Assembly (NCBI GenBank): GCA_001179505.1
Contig: CDMY01000149.1
Coordinates: forward strand, 10,674 to 74,673
DNA from: Vitrella brassicaformis
Lineage: Eukaryota > Sar > Vitrellaceae
Length of the DNA: 64,000 bases
Direction of reading: 5' to 3'
Below, piece after piece: positions 13,829 through 26,848 of the stretch. A program made the translations under genes and the position numbers. Every line of letters starts with the position of its first letter. Position 1 is the stretch's first letter. The notes beneath the pieces were generated by a model. That model did no database searches and was not told the origin of the DNA. It saw only the letters and a list, made by a program, of their open reading frames with translations.

Positions 13829-15603
13829 ATGCGTGCCCTCGTGCTCGGTTTGTTCGCTGCCTCACTCCTGGCGAGTGCCGTGGCCTTCATCTCTGAAGAG
13901 GACATCAATGAGCTGGTGAGACGGCGGCACACGCACCACCTGCAGATGCCCATCGAGGTGGTCATGCTGTGCGTGTGTGTGTGTGTCAGACGTCTGTGTA
14001 CGGCCACGAGGATGTGCACCGCGGCTTGAGCATGGAGGATGAGCCCATCCCTTTCGGCGCTGCATCGCCCGAGTGCAAGGTGAGCACTCAATCACCCGGA
14101 CACACACAAACGTGGGAAGGCCTGCCTGCTTTGGGAGGGAGGGAGACGCGCTTTTGTGTGTGATTGTGGTTTGTTGGTTGTGTGATGTCATTCATCGTTC
14201 AGGAGTGCGTCAAGAACGGCACCAAGTGGGTTATCGAGCACGCCGCGCGCAGGTTCGTCGAGAAGTGCAAGACCACCGAAAACCCCAAGTTCAAGAAGAT
14301 CTGCGAGAAGGCCAAACAGCACAAAGGTACCCACACACACAATATATGTCCACACAGACGTGTCTCGCCCGCCCCGCTCATCGGCTGTCCCTCTGTGTGA
14401 TGTGTGCAGCTGTGGCGTTGGGTGCGCTGATCTACAAGGTCAGGCCCATCAGTCTGGCCTTCGCTTACTGTGCCGGCAAGGGCCCGTGCGCCAGCCCCGA
14501 GGAGGAGACCGACGCCACCATGGAGAGCAGCGTCATGGCTCTCGACATGGACCAGCTCATCACCGTATGGCACACACACACACACACACAGAGTCACATC
14601 GACACACCGACTCAGTTAGCTAGATGGTGTGGTGTGTGGGTGTGCAGACTTTGGAGAAGGAGTTCAACATCGATGAGAACGAGGACGAGCCCGAGGAGGT
14701 CGAGGACAAGGAGGGATGCCACTGCGACTGCGATTGCTCCAACGGATGCAGTTGCCCCGGCTGCCACTGCAAGGCCGAACCAGTGCCTTACCACGGTGAG
14801 AGAGAAGGGGAAAAAGGGAAAGAATCGAATCATCCACTCACACACCCCACCCCACCATACACACGTACACACGATTAGGGTTGCCTCTCCTCTCTGTGTG
14901 CGTGTCAGTGTTCACTCACCTTGGCGAGGCTGCTGAGGCGGCTGACGATGAGGGCGACGACGCCCACTGCCCCATGATGACGCACGACGAGCTGCACCAG
15001 GAGTACCGCGACAGCATGGCCCAGGAGGATAAGGACGACTGCACCGACGAGGAGGACACGGGCGTATCCCTCCGCCGCGGACGCCACCGTGGCCGCGGAC
15101 CCAGGTACGTCTGGCTGTCACGGGGCAGTGTCCGTCCATTGAATGCCATTCGCTGACTGTCTCTGTCTGTGTGTGTGTCAGCTGCGTGTGCAAGTACTGC
15201 GTCAAGAAGACCGCGATGCGCGTCATGAAGAAGGTGGTGCGTCGCGTGGTGCGGTTCTGCGAGGGGACGGACAAGCCGATGGCCAAGAAGGCTTGCCAGG
15301 CCGCCAAGGACCACCCCAAGGTCGCATTCGGCTATTTGCTCGCGAAGGTGAGTCAGTCAGTCAGTCAATCCACACACACCTGCCTACCTGCCTTCATAGA
15401 GAGAGACAGAGACAACTGGTGGCGGTGTGTGTGTGTGTGGTGTCTGTGACGTGATGTGATTTTAGGTGGAGCCTTGGAAGTTCGCCGTGGGTTTCTGCAA
15501 GGGGCTGGGTGTGTGTGGCAACCCTTTCGGCCGCCCCCCCCACCACCACCACCCCTACGGCACAGACAGCAGCGAGAACAACGAGGAGCTGGCCGTGGCC
15601 TAA
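13829..15603 (+). CDS. secreted protein with two saposin-like domains and a central cysteine cluster
   Basis: Eight exons were traced: 13829-13915, 13990-14079, 14203-14326, 14410-14564, 14648-14795, 14909-15104, 15182-15347 and 15466-15603. An N-terminal signal peptide (MRALVLGLFAASLLASAVA) is followed by a six-cysteine domain. Next come an acidic linker with eight cysteines in 19 residues (about 14715-14771), another acidic Asp/Glu stretch, and a second six-cysteine domain. The tail is His-rich. Both domains have exactly the same spacing, C-x2-C-x19-C-x11-C-x27-C-x5-C, which is the saposin-B pattern of three nested disulfides. Saposin-like proteins bind lipids or membranes; amoebapores and granulysin-like proteins are members. 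The metallothionein-like linker has no counterpart I recognise. Secretion is well supported. The precise role (lipid transfer, membrane disruption, storage) is unknown. Confidence 0.8.
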
Positions 15604-16345
15604 GCAACGAGCCTCTCTTTTTCTTACCTGCGCTGCCCACACACATGCACACATTCACAAGCACGCCATTACTAGTCAGGTTGTAGTAAGCACGGGGGAG
15701 TGAGTGAGTGAGGGAGAGGGGAGAGAGAGGGGCTGCGTGGTATTTCTTGTAGTGGGCTCTGCGTGGCTGGGTGGCTGGCCGGGTCAGGGGGCGCTTCGTA
15801 CGTGCGTATGTGATGGTTTTTGGTGGGCTGGCCGGCGGGGGGGAGGGGCATGGGGGAGGGGAGGGGGGTCGTCTATCGTCATGATGGCTGCCCTCCGTGT
15901 CGGGCTGCTCGCTGATATGTACCGATTGTTTGGTGCCTGCCTGCCTGCCTTTTCCCGTCTGCGTATCTATCTTGGTAGTTTTTTCCGGTCAGACGAATGA
16001 AGCGCATGAGGAGCGAGCACCCGAGAGACAAGGAGCTTTACACGAGGGAGGCGGGCATTTAGCAAGCCTGATTCTTGTAGTGTCCAATCGTGCGTACGTA
16101 TGTTGAGAGTGCGACAGGTGCGGAGATCGATGGGTTGTTTGTGAACCGCAGCAAAGCTAGACGGACGGACGGACGGACTTGTTTGTGGATCGATCGATGG
16201 ATGGGTGTATGTGGTGGGGTATGTGGTGGGCTTCGGGGAGCACACGAGAAAGGGGGCGGGGAGCACAAACACAGAGAGGTAGGGGTGTGTGGATGGATGG
16301 ATTGAAGTCCTGCCTCGATTGTCTGAGACGGTCTGACTGTTGGCC
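15604..16345. other. tail-to-tail intergenic region
   Basis: About 740 bp between convergent genes. It is G-rich on the plus strand (near 15700-15880) with short GACG and GGAT runs (near 16160-16205 and 16285). No supported coding frame. Confidence 0.65.
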
Positions 16346-17465
16346 TTAAGAAAGGCAAGAAGGTCGTGGAAGAAGAGCCTTTTCACTCTTCTTTGCATGA
16401 TGTTGTTGCCTTTTTCGAGGCCAACGACCTGGCCGATGCGGGACTGCCATATTCCTACACCTATGCGTGTAAAGGGGGGCTCTTTGTTGTTTTTTATGCA
16501 CACGCACCTTCACACGAACCAGACAGACTCTTGTCACTCACATGAAAGCGCATCGAGAAAGGACAATGATCGGTCGCGAAATGGGTGGTTGATGCAATGT
16601 GGTGGTCCCTCACGCACGCCCCATCGGTTCATCCATCCACCCCCGCCTGCTTTGACTGTGTGGCGCCACCTCGGCTAAATCGTCTCACCTGACCAGTGGG
16701 CTGACTTCGATGGTGGACATGGGAGGCCCTCTGAAGCCAGGAACGCTGTAGGGGTTGGTCTTCCGCTCCCATTGCTTCATGAACACAATAGACAGACACG
16801 CCCATATAACGACCATCCACCCTGCCTTCGCTCTTCCGTCTCTGTCTCCCCGGCTGACCTTCTCCAGTTCCCGCTGTTGGTCGCCTCGTCTCTTCGTCCA
16901 CCACCGCAAGCCAAGCATACCCACTGACACCATCCATCAACCACACCACACACGCGACATCCCATCGATCAGCTGCCTCATCTCATGTGTCTGTCCCCTT
17001 GTGCAGGGCGCCGCCGTGGCTCACCTAGCACGAGCAGTGTGACAGAGCCCCCAACGAGGAATAACCAGTCGAAGACGGTCAAAGCGCCGCCAGTGAGGAT
17101 GCCGGAGGCGAACGCCTGGCCCTGGCACTGGTTGCTGTCCGACCGCCGCACTAGCTGGTACCCCTCGGCACACTCCTCACAGGCATTGTTCGGGCATACC
17201 GCGCAATTGTCTTCGGAGCACGCTGAATGGAGAGACAGACAGAGGTACAGAGGCAGACCGTCTGTGGCAGTTGTTTACTTGTGCATCGTTTTGTATTTGC
17301 GTTAGCGTAGTATCCCTCGTTGCAGACCGAGGCGCATTGGATTTTGATGGGGTCGAAATACATGGCGGTGGCGGGACACGCTGCACATGGGTGGACAGAT
17401 GGACAGATGGACAGAGAGATGACGTATTATATAGGATCGTAGGAATGAGTGCCGCGTCTCTCTCT

Positions 17466-17496
<31 letters not shown>

Positions 17497-18744
17497 TGGC
17501 CGGGTGGCCTTGATCTTGTACGAGACCTGATGACCATATCATGATCAGGCAAACATTCACACACACAGGCAGAAGGGTGGGATGTCTCTTTGCTCTGCAT
17601 CGTCTTTGCTTATTTCCCCTCCCTCCCTCAGTGGCTCACCCCATGGTTGCCGTCCGCTGATTTGACGATGACTTCAAATTCCCTCGTGCCGCCCACGTCT
17701 ATCAGCTCATCCAACGCACTCGCTGACCGACGGCATACGTACAAACAGAAAGCAAATGACAAAGACCCAATTGCGCAAACGGACACGTTCGTTTGCTTAC
17801 GGAGGTGCTGTGACTCCCCAATTGGCACATCCAGAAGAGCTCTCGAATCCTCTGCAGACAAGAGAGAAGGGATGATGTTTGTCTGACACCGTGGGATCTA
17901 CCTTACCCACCGCGTCTCAGCTCCCTCCTGCGGCCGATCGACTCCTGACCTGCAGAAAGGCATGAAGGCATTTGAGAGTTCCCAGCAAGCCAGCGGCAGC
18001 TTAAGGTCCGGCATTCGCCTCCCTGACCTCCTCTCAGAGCGACCCGCTGGCCGTTGTCAAGGGGGACATACACGACGCTCACTGTGTCGCTCGTCAGCGG
18101 CACCGAAACAGAGTAGGAAGGCACGTCAGCCTCGTACGGTGGGTCCAGAGAGGCGCCATCCACACTCAAGGCAGCCAGAGCGGTCTCCTTGCCATCTGCA
18201 GACAGACAGCAAAGACAGACAGACAACACGCAAACCCAATGCCCTGCGAGCCCTTCGCTGTGTACGTACCTCTTCTCGTGACTGTGATGGTTGCGGTGGC
18301 CGATGTGCCGGTCTTGATCACAGTGGGCCCCGCAGTAGCGCCGGCATCGAGCTGCTGAGGCCCGCCCGGCAGGCCACTGATCTTGCAACCTGCGGGCGCA
18401 TCGCTGACGGAAGGAAGCCAATCAAGAGCAACACCAACACAACAAAGTTCGAATTGAACCGTGTCGGTCCCGTGTATCCTGTCCATCCATCCATCCATCC
18501 ATTCATTGAATAGCTCTTACGCTTCGATGGTGTAGTGTGTCATTGCATAGTCCATCATTGCGGTGGCCTCCAGCGCCGAAGGGTCTTGGCGCGTGATCTT
18601 GACGTCAATGGGCATGTCGCCGCTCCTCACGCGCAGCCCACTGATGGTACACTCCGCTGCTACAGCCTCGTGCGCCATCAAGAAGGCCGCAGAGAGGAAA
18701 AGTAGCGCCATCCGCTGGTTTGTCAATGCGCTACAGAGCGTCAT
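16346..18744 (-). CDS. type I membrane protein with cadherin-like beta-sandwich and Cys-rich ectodomain
   Basis: A multi-exon gene. The start at 18742-18744 opens a signal peptide (MALLFLSAAFLMAHEAVAA is its core). Exons 18521-18744, 18270-18403 and about 18040-18195 encode an ectodomain whose third exon matches the cadherin-like beta-sandwich pattern: ALAALSVDGASLDPPYEADV, then YSVSVPLTSDTVSVVYVPLD. Further exons give a small Cys-rich region of EGF/GCC2 type (CNEGYYANANTKRC, CAVCPNNACEECAEGYQL). A single membrane helix follows (TVFDWLFLVGGSVTLLVLG, about 17040-17100). A basic cytoplasmic tail ends at 16346-16348. Proteins built this way are typically cell-surface adhesion or receptor-like proteins. 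No kinase or other catalytic domain was seen. The last exons are short and their joins uncertain. The gene is divergent from the P5B ATPase. Confidence 0.65.
17466..17496. repeat. (CAGA)n microsatellite in intron
   Basis: A perfect CAGA/GACA tandem run of about 30 bp within an intron of the cadherin-like gene. Confidence 0.9.
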
Positions 18745-19101
18745 GATGCCCGAGCGCCTCGGAGCGTGGTCGGCTCCTTTCCTTGGCGAGTTTTGGCAAA
18801 ATCGCCGAGGAAGCTCGCAATTCAGCTAAGCTTGCAGATCTGCGGAGGAAGATCACGAGGAAGATGATGAACAAGATCACGAGCAAGATGGAAGCCATCT
18901 GGTGGATCCTCATGCTTCTGGGAAGTTTGTCGTGTTTCCGATGGATGCCGTCGGATAGTGACGCCTGCCTTCTTCTGTGGTTGTTCTGACCTGACCGATG
19001 CCCGGCACTCATCAGCCGCGTCAGTCAGGTGCGTGTGAGGCGAGCCGCACCCATGGAGAGGAGAGGCTGTGGTCTCCACATGGATGAGTTGATATACGTC
19101 G
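18745..19101. promoter_or_regulatory. divergent upstream region, cadherin-like gene and P5B ATPase
   Basis: A 357-bp stretch between two start codons on opposite strands. It should hold both promoters and 5' UTRs. A minus-strand frame here (about 18731-19012) has a hydrophobic run (ILLVILFIIFLVIFL) but overlaps the start of the cadherin-like gene. It is not annotated. Confidence 0.5.
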
Positions 19102-22100
19102 ATGTGGTCAGGTTCATCGTCGCGGGCGAAGGCTCCTCCTCCCGTTGTGGCGCCGTCGGCCTCCCATCATGTGCCGCAGCAGGTGCTGGACAGCTTAACA
19201 TACCCGGTGAAGGAGCAGCATGAGGCGGATCCAACAACACAGGCCGACCCCGCACAACAGTGAGGAGGGAGGAAGGGCTACACACGCAGATGGATGGGTG
19301 GATGGATGTGGCTGTGTTGCCTGTGTGTGTGTCCGTTCTGTGCATGATGTCAGGTTGTCGACAGTGGAGGTGTTCAGTCGTCACTGGTGGCACGAGATAT
19401 GTTACTGGCTGCTGACGATATGCACCTGTGGGGGGTTCGCCATCGTCATGCGGTGGTTCCCCCTCACAGCCTTCTTCTTCCGCTTCAAACCCGCACCGCT
19501 GCGCCACGCACGCAAATTCGTTGTCACCACCAAGAACGACGAGCAGCAGTAACGACGCACACGAGAGAGAGAGAGAGAGAGAGAGGGAGGGAGAGGGATG
19601 AATGGACGCGCCTCTCTTTATCCGCTGGTGAGTGATGGCTTGCCTGCCTGCTTGCTTATTGTGTGCGTGTCAGTATTGTGGACGCTGTGCGGCTGCAGCT
19701 GAGCGATGACGTGTCTGCCGGATGGCCACTAGGTCAGCCACACATCCACACCACACACACGCAGAGAGAGCCCACCAGATCAAGCCGCTGCTCTCTGCTT
19801 TCCCATTCGTTGTGCAGATGCCCGGTCGTTCCGCAAGGCCAGCACCGTCAGCCCTCCCTCTGAGGCGTCTGAAGATGTGCCCGGTGCCGACCTGACAAGA
19901 GTGGACAAGGGCAAGGAGAAAGACAAGGAGAAAGGCAAGGAGAAGGAGACCCGCGGGCTGCTGGGCGCCTTGGCATCGTTCCACAGCTCCCACACCGACA
20001 CGGCTGTGCTGACGACTGCAGCAGACCGGTCTGCGCGGCCGGAGCTGGTGACGTACATGTTCCGCTTCAGGTGCATCAGATATGCCCTCAACCTCAGGTG
20101 AGGGAGGCATGGAGAGAGAGACGGGGGAGAGAGAGAGGGGGTCAGAGAGGGGGGGATCGTGTGGTGTGTGTCTGGTTTTAGCACTGGTCGGTTCGAGGAG
20201 GTGTACTTCGAGACGTGTTGGCCTCCCACATTCATCCACAACAGATTCGGGGACGGTATCGAAAGCGACGAGATCGTCAAGGTACGCAGGGAAAGACCGA
20301 CACGCACACACACTGAGAGATTGCATATGTTGATCTCAGCAACGGCGTGCTCTGTTTGGTGAGTGTGTGGTGGACGTGCCGATTCCCTCTGTGTTTGAGC
20401 TGCTGGTGGACGAGATCCTGACGCCCTTTTACCTTTTCCAAATATTCTCTGTCATCATCTGGGTCACCGACGAATACGTACAGGTGAGAATGAGTACAGC
20501 CTTCCCCATGACAACAAAGGCCACACACCATTGGCTTGTCTTTTGTGTTTTGTGTTTGTGTGGCGGACGTATCTCAGTATGCGATAGCGATTGCCATCCT
20601 GACGATTGTGTCGACCGTGTTAGAGCTCACCGAGACCAGGCGCAACTACGCCAACCTCCGCAAGATTGGCCACCACAACTTCACCGTCAACGCATTCAGA
20701 GGACCGATACGCGACAACCACACACACCAAAAGCGGCCCCTCCTGGTGCGCAGCCCTCTGCACACGGAAGGAGAGGCAGGCAACGCCCCTCTTGTGTGCT
20801 GTGATGTGCTGTGCTGGCTGCAGGATCGTCAGGTGGAGATAACGACCCAGCAGCTGGTGCCTGGGGATCTGTTCGAGGTTGTTGGTGGCATGACACTGCC
20901 GTGCGACGCCATTCTGCTGACCGGATCGGTAGAGGCACCGACACACGACATGTGGCCCTTGTGGATGACGTCTGTCTGCATGTGTCTGTATGTGTGTGTG
21001 TCAGTGTCTGATAAACGAGTCGATGCTAACGGGCGAGTCGGTGCCGGTGATGAAGCACTATCTGCCCTTCGCAGAGGGAGCCAACCGGGAAGACAGATTC
21101 AAAATCGAACAGGTGACATCAACCATTCACACACGCAACTCTCGCTGATAGTGTCTTCCGTCCGTCGTCCTCTCTCCTCGTCAGGATCGCAAGTGCACCT
21201 TGTACGCCGGCACCAAGGTCATCCAGACGCGCTTCTTCGGCCGCGACAAGGTGGTGGCTGTGGTGGCCCGCACCGGCTTCAGCACCACCCAGGGCCGCAT
21301 TATGAGGAGCCTCCTCTACCCAAGACCCACCCGCTTCAACTTCACGGAAGAGTCGTTCAAGTTTGTAGCCGTGCTGGGGTGTGCGGCTCTGGTCGGATCG
21401 GGCATCACACTGTACCTGTCGTTGAAGCAGCAGCTGGCCGTCAAGGAGGTGGTCATCCGGTGCCTCGACCTGTTCACTGACGCCGTCCCGCCCGCACTCC
21501 CCGCCGCCATGACCATTGGCACCGAATTCGCTCTGTCTAGGTGAGCACACCAAGCATATGTCACTGCCTGCACCAACCATCTGTGTGTGGTGGTGTGTTG
21601 TTGGTTTATGGATCGATAAGGTTGAAGCGGACCCGCGTGACGTGCATCAGCCCGACTCGTGTGAATGTCAGCGGGCAGATCTGCGTGTTGGCCTTCGACA
21701 AGACGGGCACGCTCACCGAGGAGGGGCTGGACTTCGTCGGCTGCATCCCCTCCGTCCTCTCAACCACTCACACGCCCACAGCTGCCCAGACACACCAGCC
21801 ACAGCAGCACCACCTCGCCGTCCCGTCAGCATCAGCCCACTCGTCAAGCGCCGGCAAAGACAGCGACGAGTCGCCCGCATCGTCCGACGCCAATGCCACA
21901 GCTCTTGCGCTCAAGGGAATCAACCGCACACACCAATCCCGCGGGACGCCCACAGCCCCCCGTGCGTCATCAGCGAGAGCCCCAGCCCCCCCACCGGCCA
22001 CCCTCACAGAGCTCTCGCACGACATGGCGTGTTTGCCGCCGCCTCTGCTGCATGCCCTTGCGACGTGCCACTCCCTGACCATGATCGAGGGGGTCGTGAC

Positions 22101-25100
22101 GGGCGACCCCATCGACCTGCTCATGTTCAACGCCACGGGATGGGAGCTGGAGGAACCTGAGGCGGACAACACGGGTGTGTATGACGCCATACCGGCCATA
22201 GTGCGGCCGAAGGGCGGGCCGTCGCTCAAGGAGGTCGGAAAGCACAGTGCAGGGCAGGGCAGGGCAGACACGTAGAGGTCGACTTTGATGGATGTTGGTT
22301 TGTGTTTGTGGTCGCTGTGGTGTGGTGGTTGCAGGCGTTGGCGGCGAGCGGTGCATCTGATGATGAGTTGCTGGGTGGGCTGCTGGGGGACGACGCCGCG
22401 GGGCAGATGCCCATCGAGCTGGGGATACTCAGGAGGTGAGGGACGGAAAGACAGACAGACAGACAGACAGAGAGAAGGGCCTCAGTCACACACGCTTCAC
22501 ACACTGTCTTGTTTGTTGTCCTCCGTCAGGTTTGACTTCTCGTCGGCATTGCAGCGGATGTCGGTCATCGTCAAACACCCACTCGCCAGTGAAATGATGG
22601 TACGCCGACTCACAAGCGGGCTGTGTGCCTTCACCAATACATGCATCCTTCTATCCATCTGTCCCCCCCCTCATCCATCCATCAGATCTTCTGCAAGGGC
22701 TCGCCCGAGAAGATCTCTGAGTTGTGTGCGCCCTGGACGGTGCCACTCAACTTCGAGGACGTCGTCCACACATACACCAAAAGGGGAATGAGGTGCACAG
22801 ACAGACAGAGGATGGGCTGAAGGTTGGTTGACATTGTCTGTTTCCTCCCTCCCTCGTCTGTGTGGGTGCAGGGTGCTGGCGATAGGCGGCAGGACAGTCC
22901 GGGGCCTCTCCTACATGCAGAGCCAAGTGCTCGCCAGACACCAGGTGCGGCGCGCTGCGCACCCTACACACAACACAATTCACACACACCACACCCGACA
23001 CATCACTCACCCTGTCCGTGTGTGTCTCCCACCCAGGTGGAGACGGGGTTGTGTTTCCTGGGTCTGTTGGTGTTTGCCAACAAGCTCAAGGAGGACACTT
23101 TGGCCGTCATGCAGGAGCTGCGCAAGGCCAACTGCCACTGTCTCATGGCTACCGGAGACAACCCACTCACAGCCGTCGCTGTCGCCAGAGAGTGCGGCCT
23201 CATCGACAGGTGCACCCACACACCACACCACATGACCATGCCACCCAAAGACCATTCCTTCCTTCGTCCTCTGATTACAGGCGCACCACTCACGTCATAA
23301 TGGGCGATGTCTTCATCCCAAAGGAGGAGTCGCGCGGCACTGTCGGCCAGAAGCAGACCCTCCTGTGGACCAAGGTGGAGCACATCCACCACACCGACCC
23401 GCACCCATCCCGGCGCCCATCAGCAGCACCACCATCTCGCAACCCCCTTCCCACACACGCGGAGGAGGAGGCTGAAGGCGACAGTCCCGCCAACGGGACG
23501 GTGCCGGTCAGCACCCACTCGTCGGTCATCGACAAGACGGCAGCAGGCACCAACTGTGACACCCAAGACGGCACTCCCGTCACCCCCAAGAGGCCTGCGA
23601 TGAGGGCCAAGCCGACGGACTCGGCCGGCCACCGGTCGCCGAGGCACAAGGACGGGCACTCTGCTGCTGGAAGGCACACGGTGTCGCTCAACATTGTGGA
23701 CCTTCTCAAGGGAGAGGACCCAAGGTCAGCCAACCACGGAGGAAAGTCTCTGCCCATCTCTCTCTCACTCTCCCTCCCTCACTGTGTCGGTGTGATTGCG
23801 TGGTTGACAGAGAGTTCACAGTGGTGATAACGGGCCGCGCCTTTCGTCACCTCAAGTACCACCACGAGACGGAGGTCGGCACATGGTGGCCGCGCCCGCC
23901 ACCCGACCCCCCAGACGCACCACCCACAACGGCACACGCCCACGGCATCACACCAATGGCGGAACAGCAGGCCATTCTCCGGGCGCGCACTCTCTCGGCA
24001 TCCGCTGTCTCGCCCTCGCCCGCCACGCACCCCCACAGAGGCCCAGGCCCATCCCTCCAGGCGGCCGCGGCCAACTCGGCCCCATCCTTTGCATCCGACA
24101 GCCACCACATTGCTCAGCACCATGCCTTTCGCACGCCCCCCACAGCCTCCCCCCTGCACCTCTCTCATCCGCAGCCCACGGTGCTCCCCCTGCCACCGCC
24201 CCTGGACCCTGACGTCAGCACAGCCACTTTCCCATCCAAGGTGCGGCCGGCGAAGCGCAAGCGCGTCAAGAGGAAGAGCGGTCTCTTTGGCGGACGGCGG
24301 CGGTCGCAGACGATTGCCTTGGGCCATCCTCCTGAAAGGCAGGCCACCGAGATGAGTACACAGTCGCCCATCGGCGTGAGGAGGAAAGGCGAGCCCGCTG
24401 CCGCTGCGGTGACACACAAGTCGTCTGGCCCCGGGCCGGTCCACGGCCTGTCCAACGTGCAGCCGCCCGAGTACGGACCTTTCCTCTACTTCCGAGTTCG
24501 GAGGCCGCCAAAGGCACGATCACGTGGGAGGCGGACGAGCCATGTTGCAGGAGGAACGTCTGGTGGTGGGCAGCAAGGCGACTCGCGAGACAGGGAGGCC
24601 AGGGGGGCGTGCGAGAGTGCCGCCGATGGCGCCCTTGCCGTCAGGTTTATCGATGGCTACGTGGACGGGGTGCACCAGGTCGCCAAGTCGGCCGAACAGG
24701 ACCTTCAAAGACCACTTCTGAAGGTACGTGGACAGGTTTGATGTTCGTTCGTGTGGATGGGTATGGCTTCTTGTCTTCTCGCTGTGTTGTTTGATCGCAG
24801 AGTGACGCGCTCAGCGACGCTCTGCAGACCCATTGTGCCCTGCCAGCGACGCCCACGATCGCCACCCACCACAACGGCCACCCCGACGAGGAGGCCCCAG
24901 CCGTCCTCTCGCCCATTGCCGTGCATACCGACCCACCGGCACCAGCCGCACACCAGCACTCGCCAGCCGAGGACACCTTCCTGAGGATGGACACGCAGAC
25001 TGACAGACTGGGGGAGCATTCGGGCGGGGTCAGTGCTGATGGTGAGGAGTGGTATGAGATCCCGCTGTTCGAGTATGTGCTGCGCAACTCGACCGTCTTC

Positions 25101-26848
25101 GCCAGGTGGACGGGGGGTGGGTGGCAAGGTAGATTAGAGAGGGAGGGGGGGACAACGGCATGGATTGATGCCGTGTGTGGATGCGATGTGCCTGTGTGTG
25201 TGTGCAGGATGTCGCCCGACGACAAGGAGCAGTTGGTGTATTCGCTGCAGAGTCTGCCCCACCACCCCCTCGTCGCCATGTGCGGCGACGGAGCCAACGA
25301 CTGCGCCGCTCTTAAGGGAGCCGACATCGGGGTGAGCGGGTCAGTCACGACAACACGGAATGGACGGATGGATGGATGGACACCGGTCGGTCATGCCCAT
25401 CCTGTGTTGTGTTGTGTTGTGTTGGTGTTGTGCTGTGTGTGTGGTTCATTCAGGTTGCGCTGAGCGACGAGGAGGCGTCGATTGCCGCGCCATTCACATC
25501 TGCCGGCAAGACCATCAGATCGGTCGTCGACGTGCTCAAGGAAGGTGAGCGGGTCAGGGAGAGAGGGAGGGAGGGAGGGTGCAGACAAGTGTTTGTATCG
25601 TGACACAGCCAGCACATTCCATTCCACGTGTGTATTGATACGTGTGTGTGCAGGTCGTGCGGCGTTGGTGAACTCTTACCAGAACTTCAAGTTCATCGTG
25701 CTTTACTCGTTCATCCAGTTCAGCTCGGTCATCATCGTCTACTACTACCAAGACGACCTCACAGACTCACAGGTAGACAGAGACAGACACAAGCGACTGC
25801 ACTGCATTCCATCCATCCACGTGTGGTATGCTGATGTGCATTAGTTTCTGTATGTGGACTTGATAACGATTCTGCCGCTGATCTGTCTGATGTCCCGCAC
25901 CGGCACGAGCGGCGACCTGCCGCACAGCCTGCCCCCCGGCAGCCTCGTCTCGCCACCCATCATGACTTCCGTCATCGGACAGGTACTTAGGAAGCGGCCA
26001 GGGGAGGGGAGGGTGGCAGATAGATACACACACGGCCTGGCCAGGCCTGGCCTGCCGACACGTGCGTTCGTTCATTGTGTATGGTGTGTGTGTGATGCAC
26101 ATGTTTCACATGCTGCACTGCACAGGGTGTGATCCAGCTGTGTTTCATGCTGGTCGCCACGGCCATGCTTGTCAACCAGCCCTGGTTCCCCACGCAATTC
26201 AGAGGTACGTCGATGCTCTGCTGGCTTATGTGTGCGTGTTGTGTTGCCTTGCCATGACGTGTGCTGTATGTCTGTGTGTGCTTTATGTGTGTGTCAGCTG
26301 AGGAGGGGAATGGCAAGCACGGTGCGGTTGACACGGTGATATTCTCGATCACCAACCTCCAGTTCATCTACGTCGTCATCGCTCTCTCACACGGACACCC
26401 ATGGAGGAAAGGTAAGGTGCACAGACAGACAGCAGAATACGCCAACACGCTCGTCACCATGCCACACAGACAGACCATTTCCTTCCGTCTGGTTGCCTGT
26501 CTGTCTGTCTGTTGGTCTGGCCCCCCAGGCTTTGTGACGAATCTGCCTTACACGGTGGCCATCGTGGTGCTGCTGTGTCTGGGGGTCAGCTACATCCTCC
26601 TGCCAGGCCCCGCCCTCAGCGCCTTCAGCATTTCTCGATGGCTCAAGCTGCGCCCCCTGCCCTACGGCTTCCGGTGTCAGCTGGCCGTCCTGTCCTTGGC
26701 CAACTTCTGCGTGACGGCCCTATACGAGCGGCTGTTGATTTCGGTCATCAGCCGGCACACCGACATGCGGCGGCGGGCTGTGGAGAAGATGAGCAACCCG
26801 CTGCCATCGGACCCTTCATCGAAAGTGACCGTGGCCAGCCCTTCATAG
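19102..26848 (+). CDS. P5B-type ATPase (ATP13A family) with very large cytosolic insertions
   Basis: About 26 exons encode roughly 1,800 residues, against about 1,200 in typical ATP13A proteins. The ATG at 19102-19104 opens a frame ([14 protein letters not shown]) that splices at 19259/19354 to the P5B N-terminal membrane segment ([20 protein letters not shown]). Catalytic hallmarks: [11 protein letters not shown] (actuator domain, about 21030), [13 protein letters not shown] (P5B signature, about 21490), phosphorylation motif [13 protein letters not shown] (about 21700), [17 protein letters not shown] (about 22065), [39 protein letters not shown], and [17 protein letters not shown] (about 25280). 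Six C-terminal membrane helices follow. The family sits in endolysosomal membranes and, in animals, exports polyamines. Extra sequence lies after the phosphorylation site (about 80 residues, near 21750-22010) and between the CGLIDR block and [11 protein letters not shown]. The latter spans about 550 residues, near 23280-25105, of Pro/Ser/Thr-rich and basic sequence. Confidence 0.92.

Noticed and set aside
18731-19012. Minus-strand frame with a strongly hydrophobic segment
   Set aside because: It overlaps the start of the cadherin-like gene on the same strand and sits in the divergent promoter. No splice or family support.
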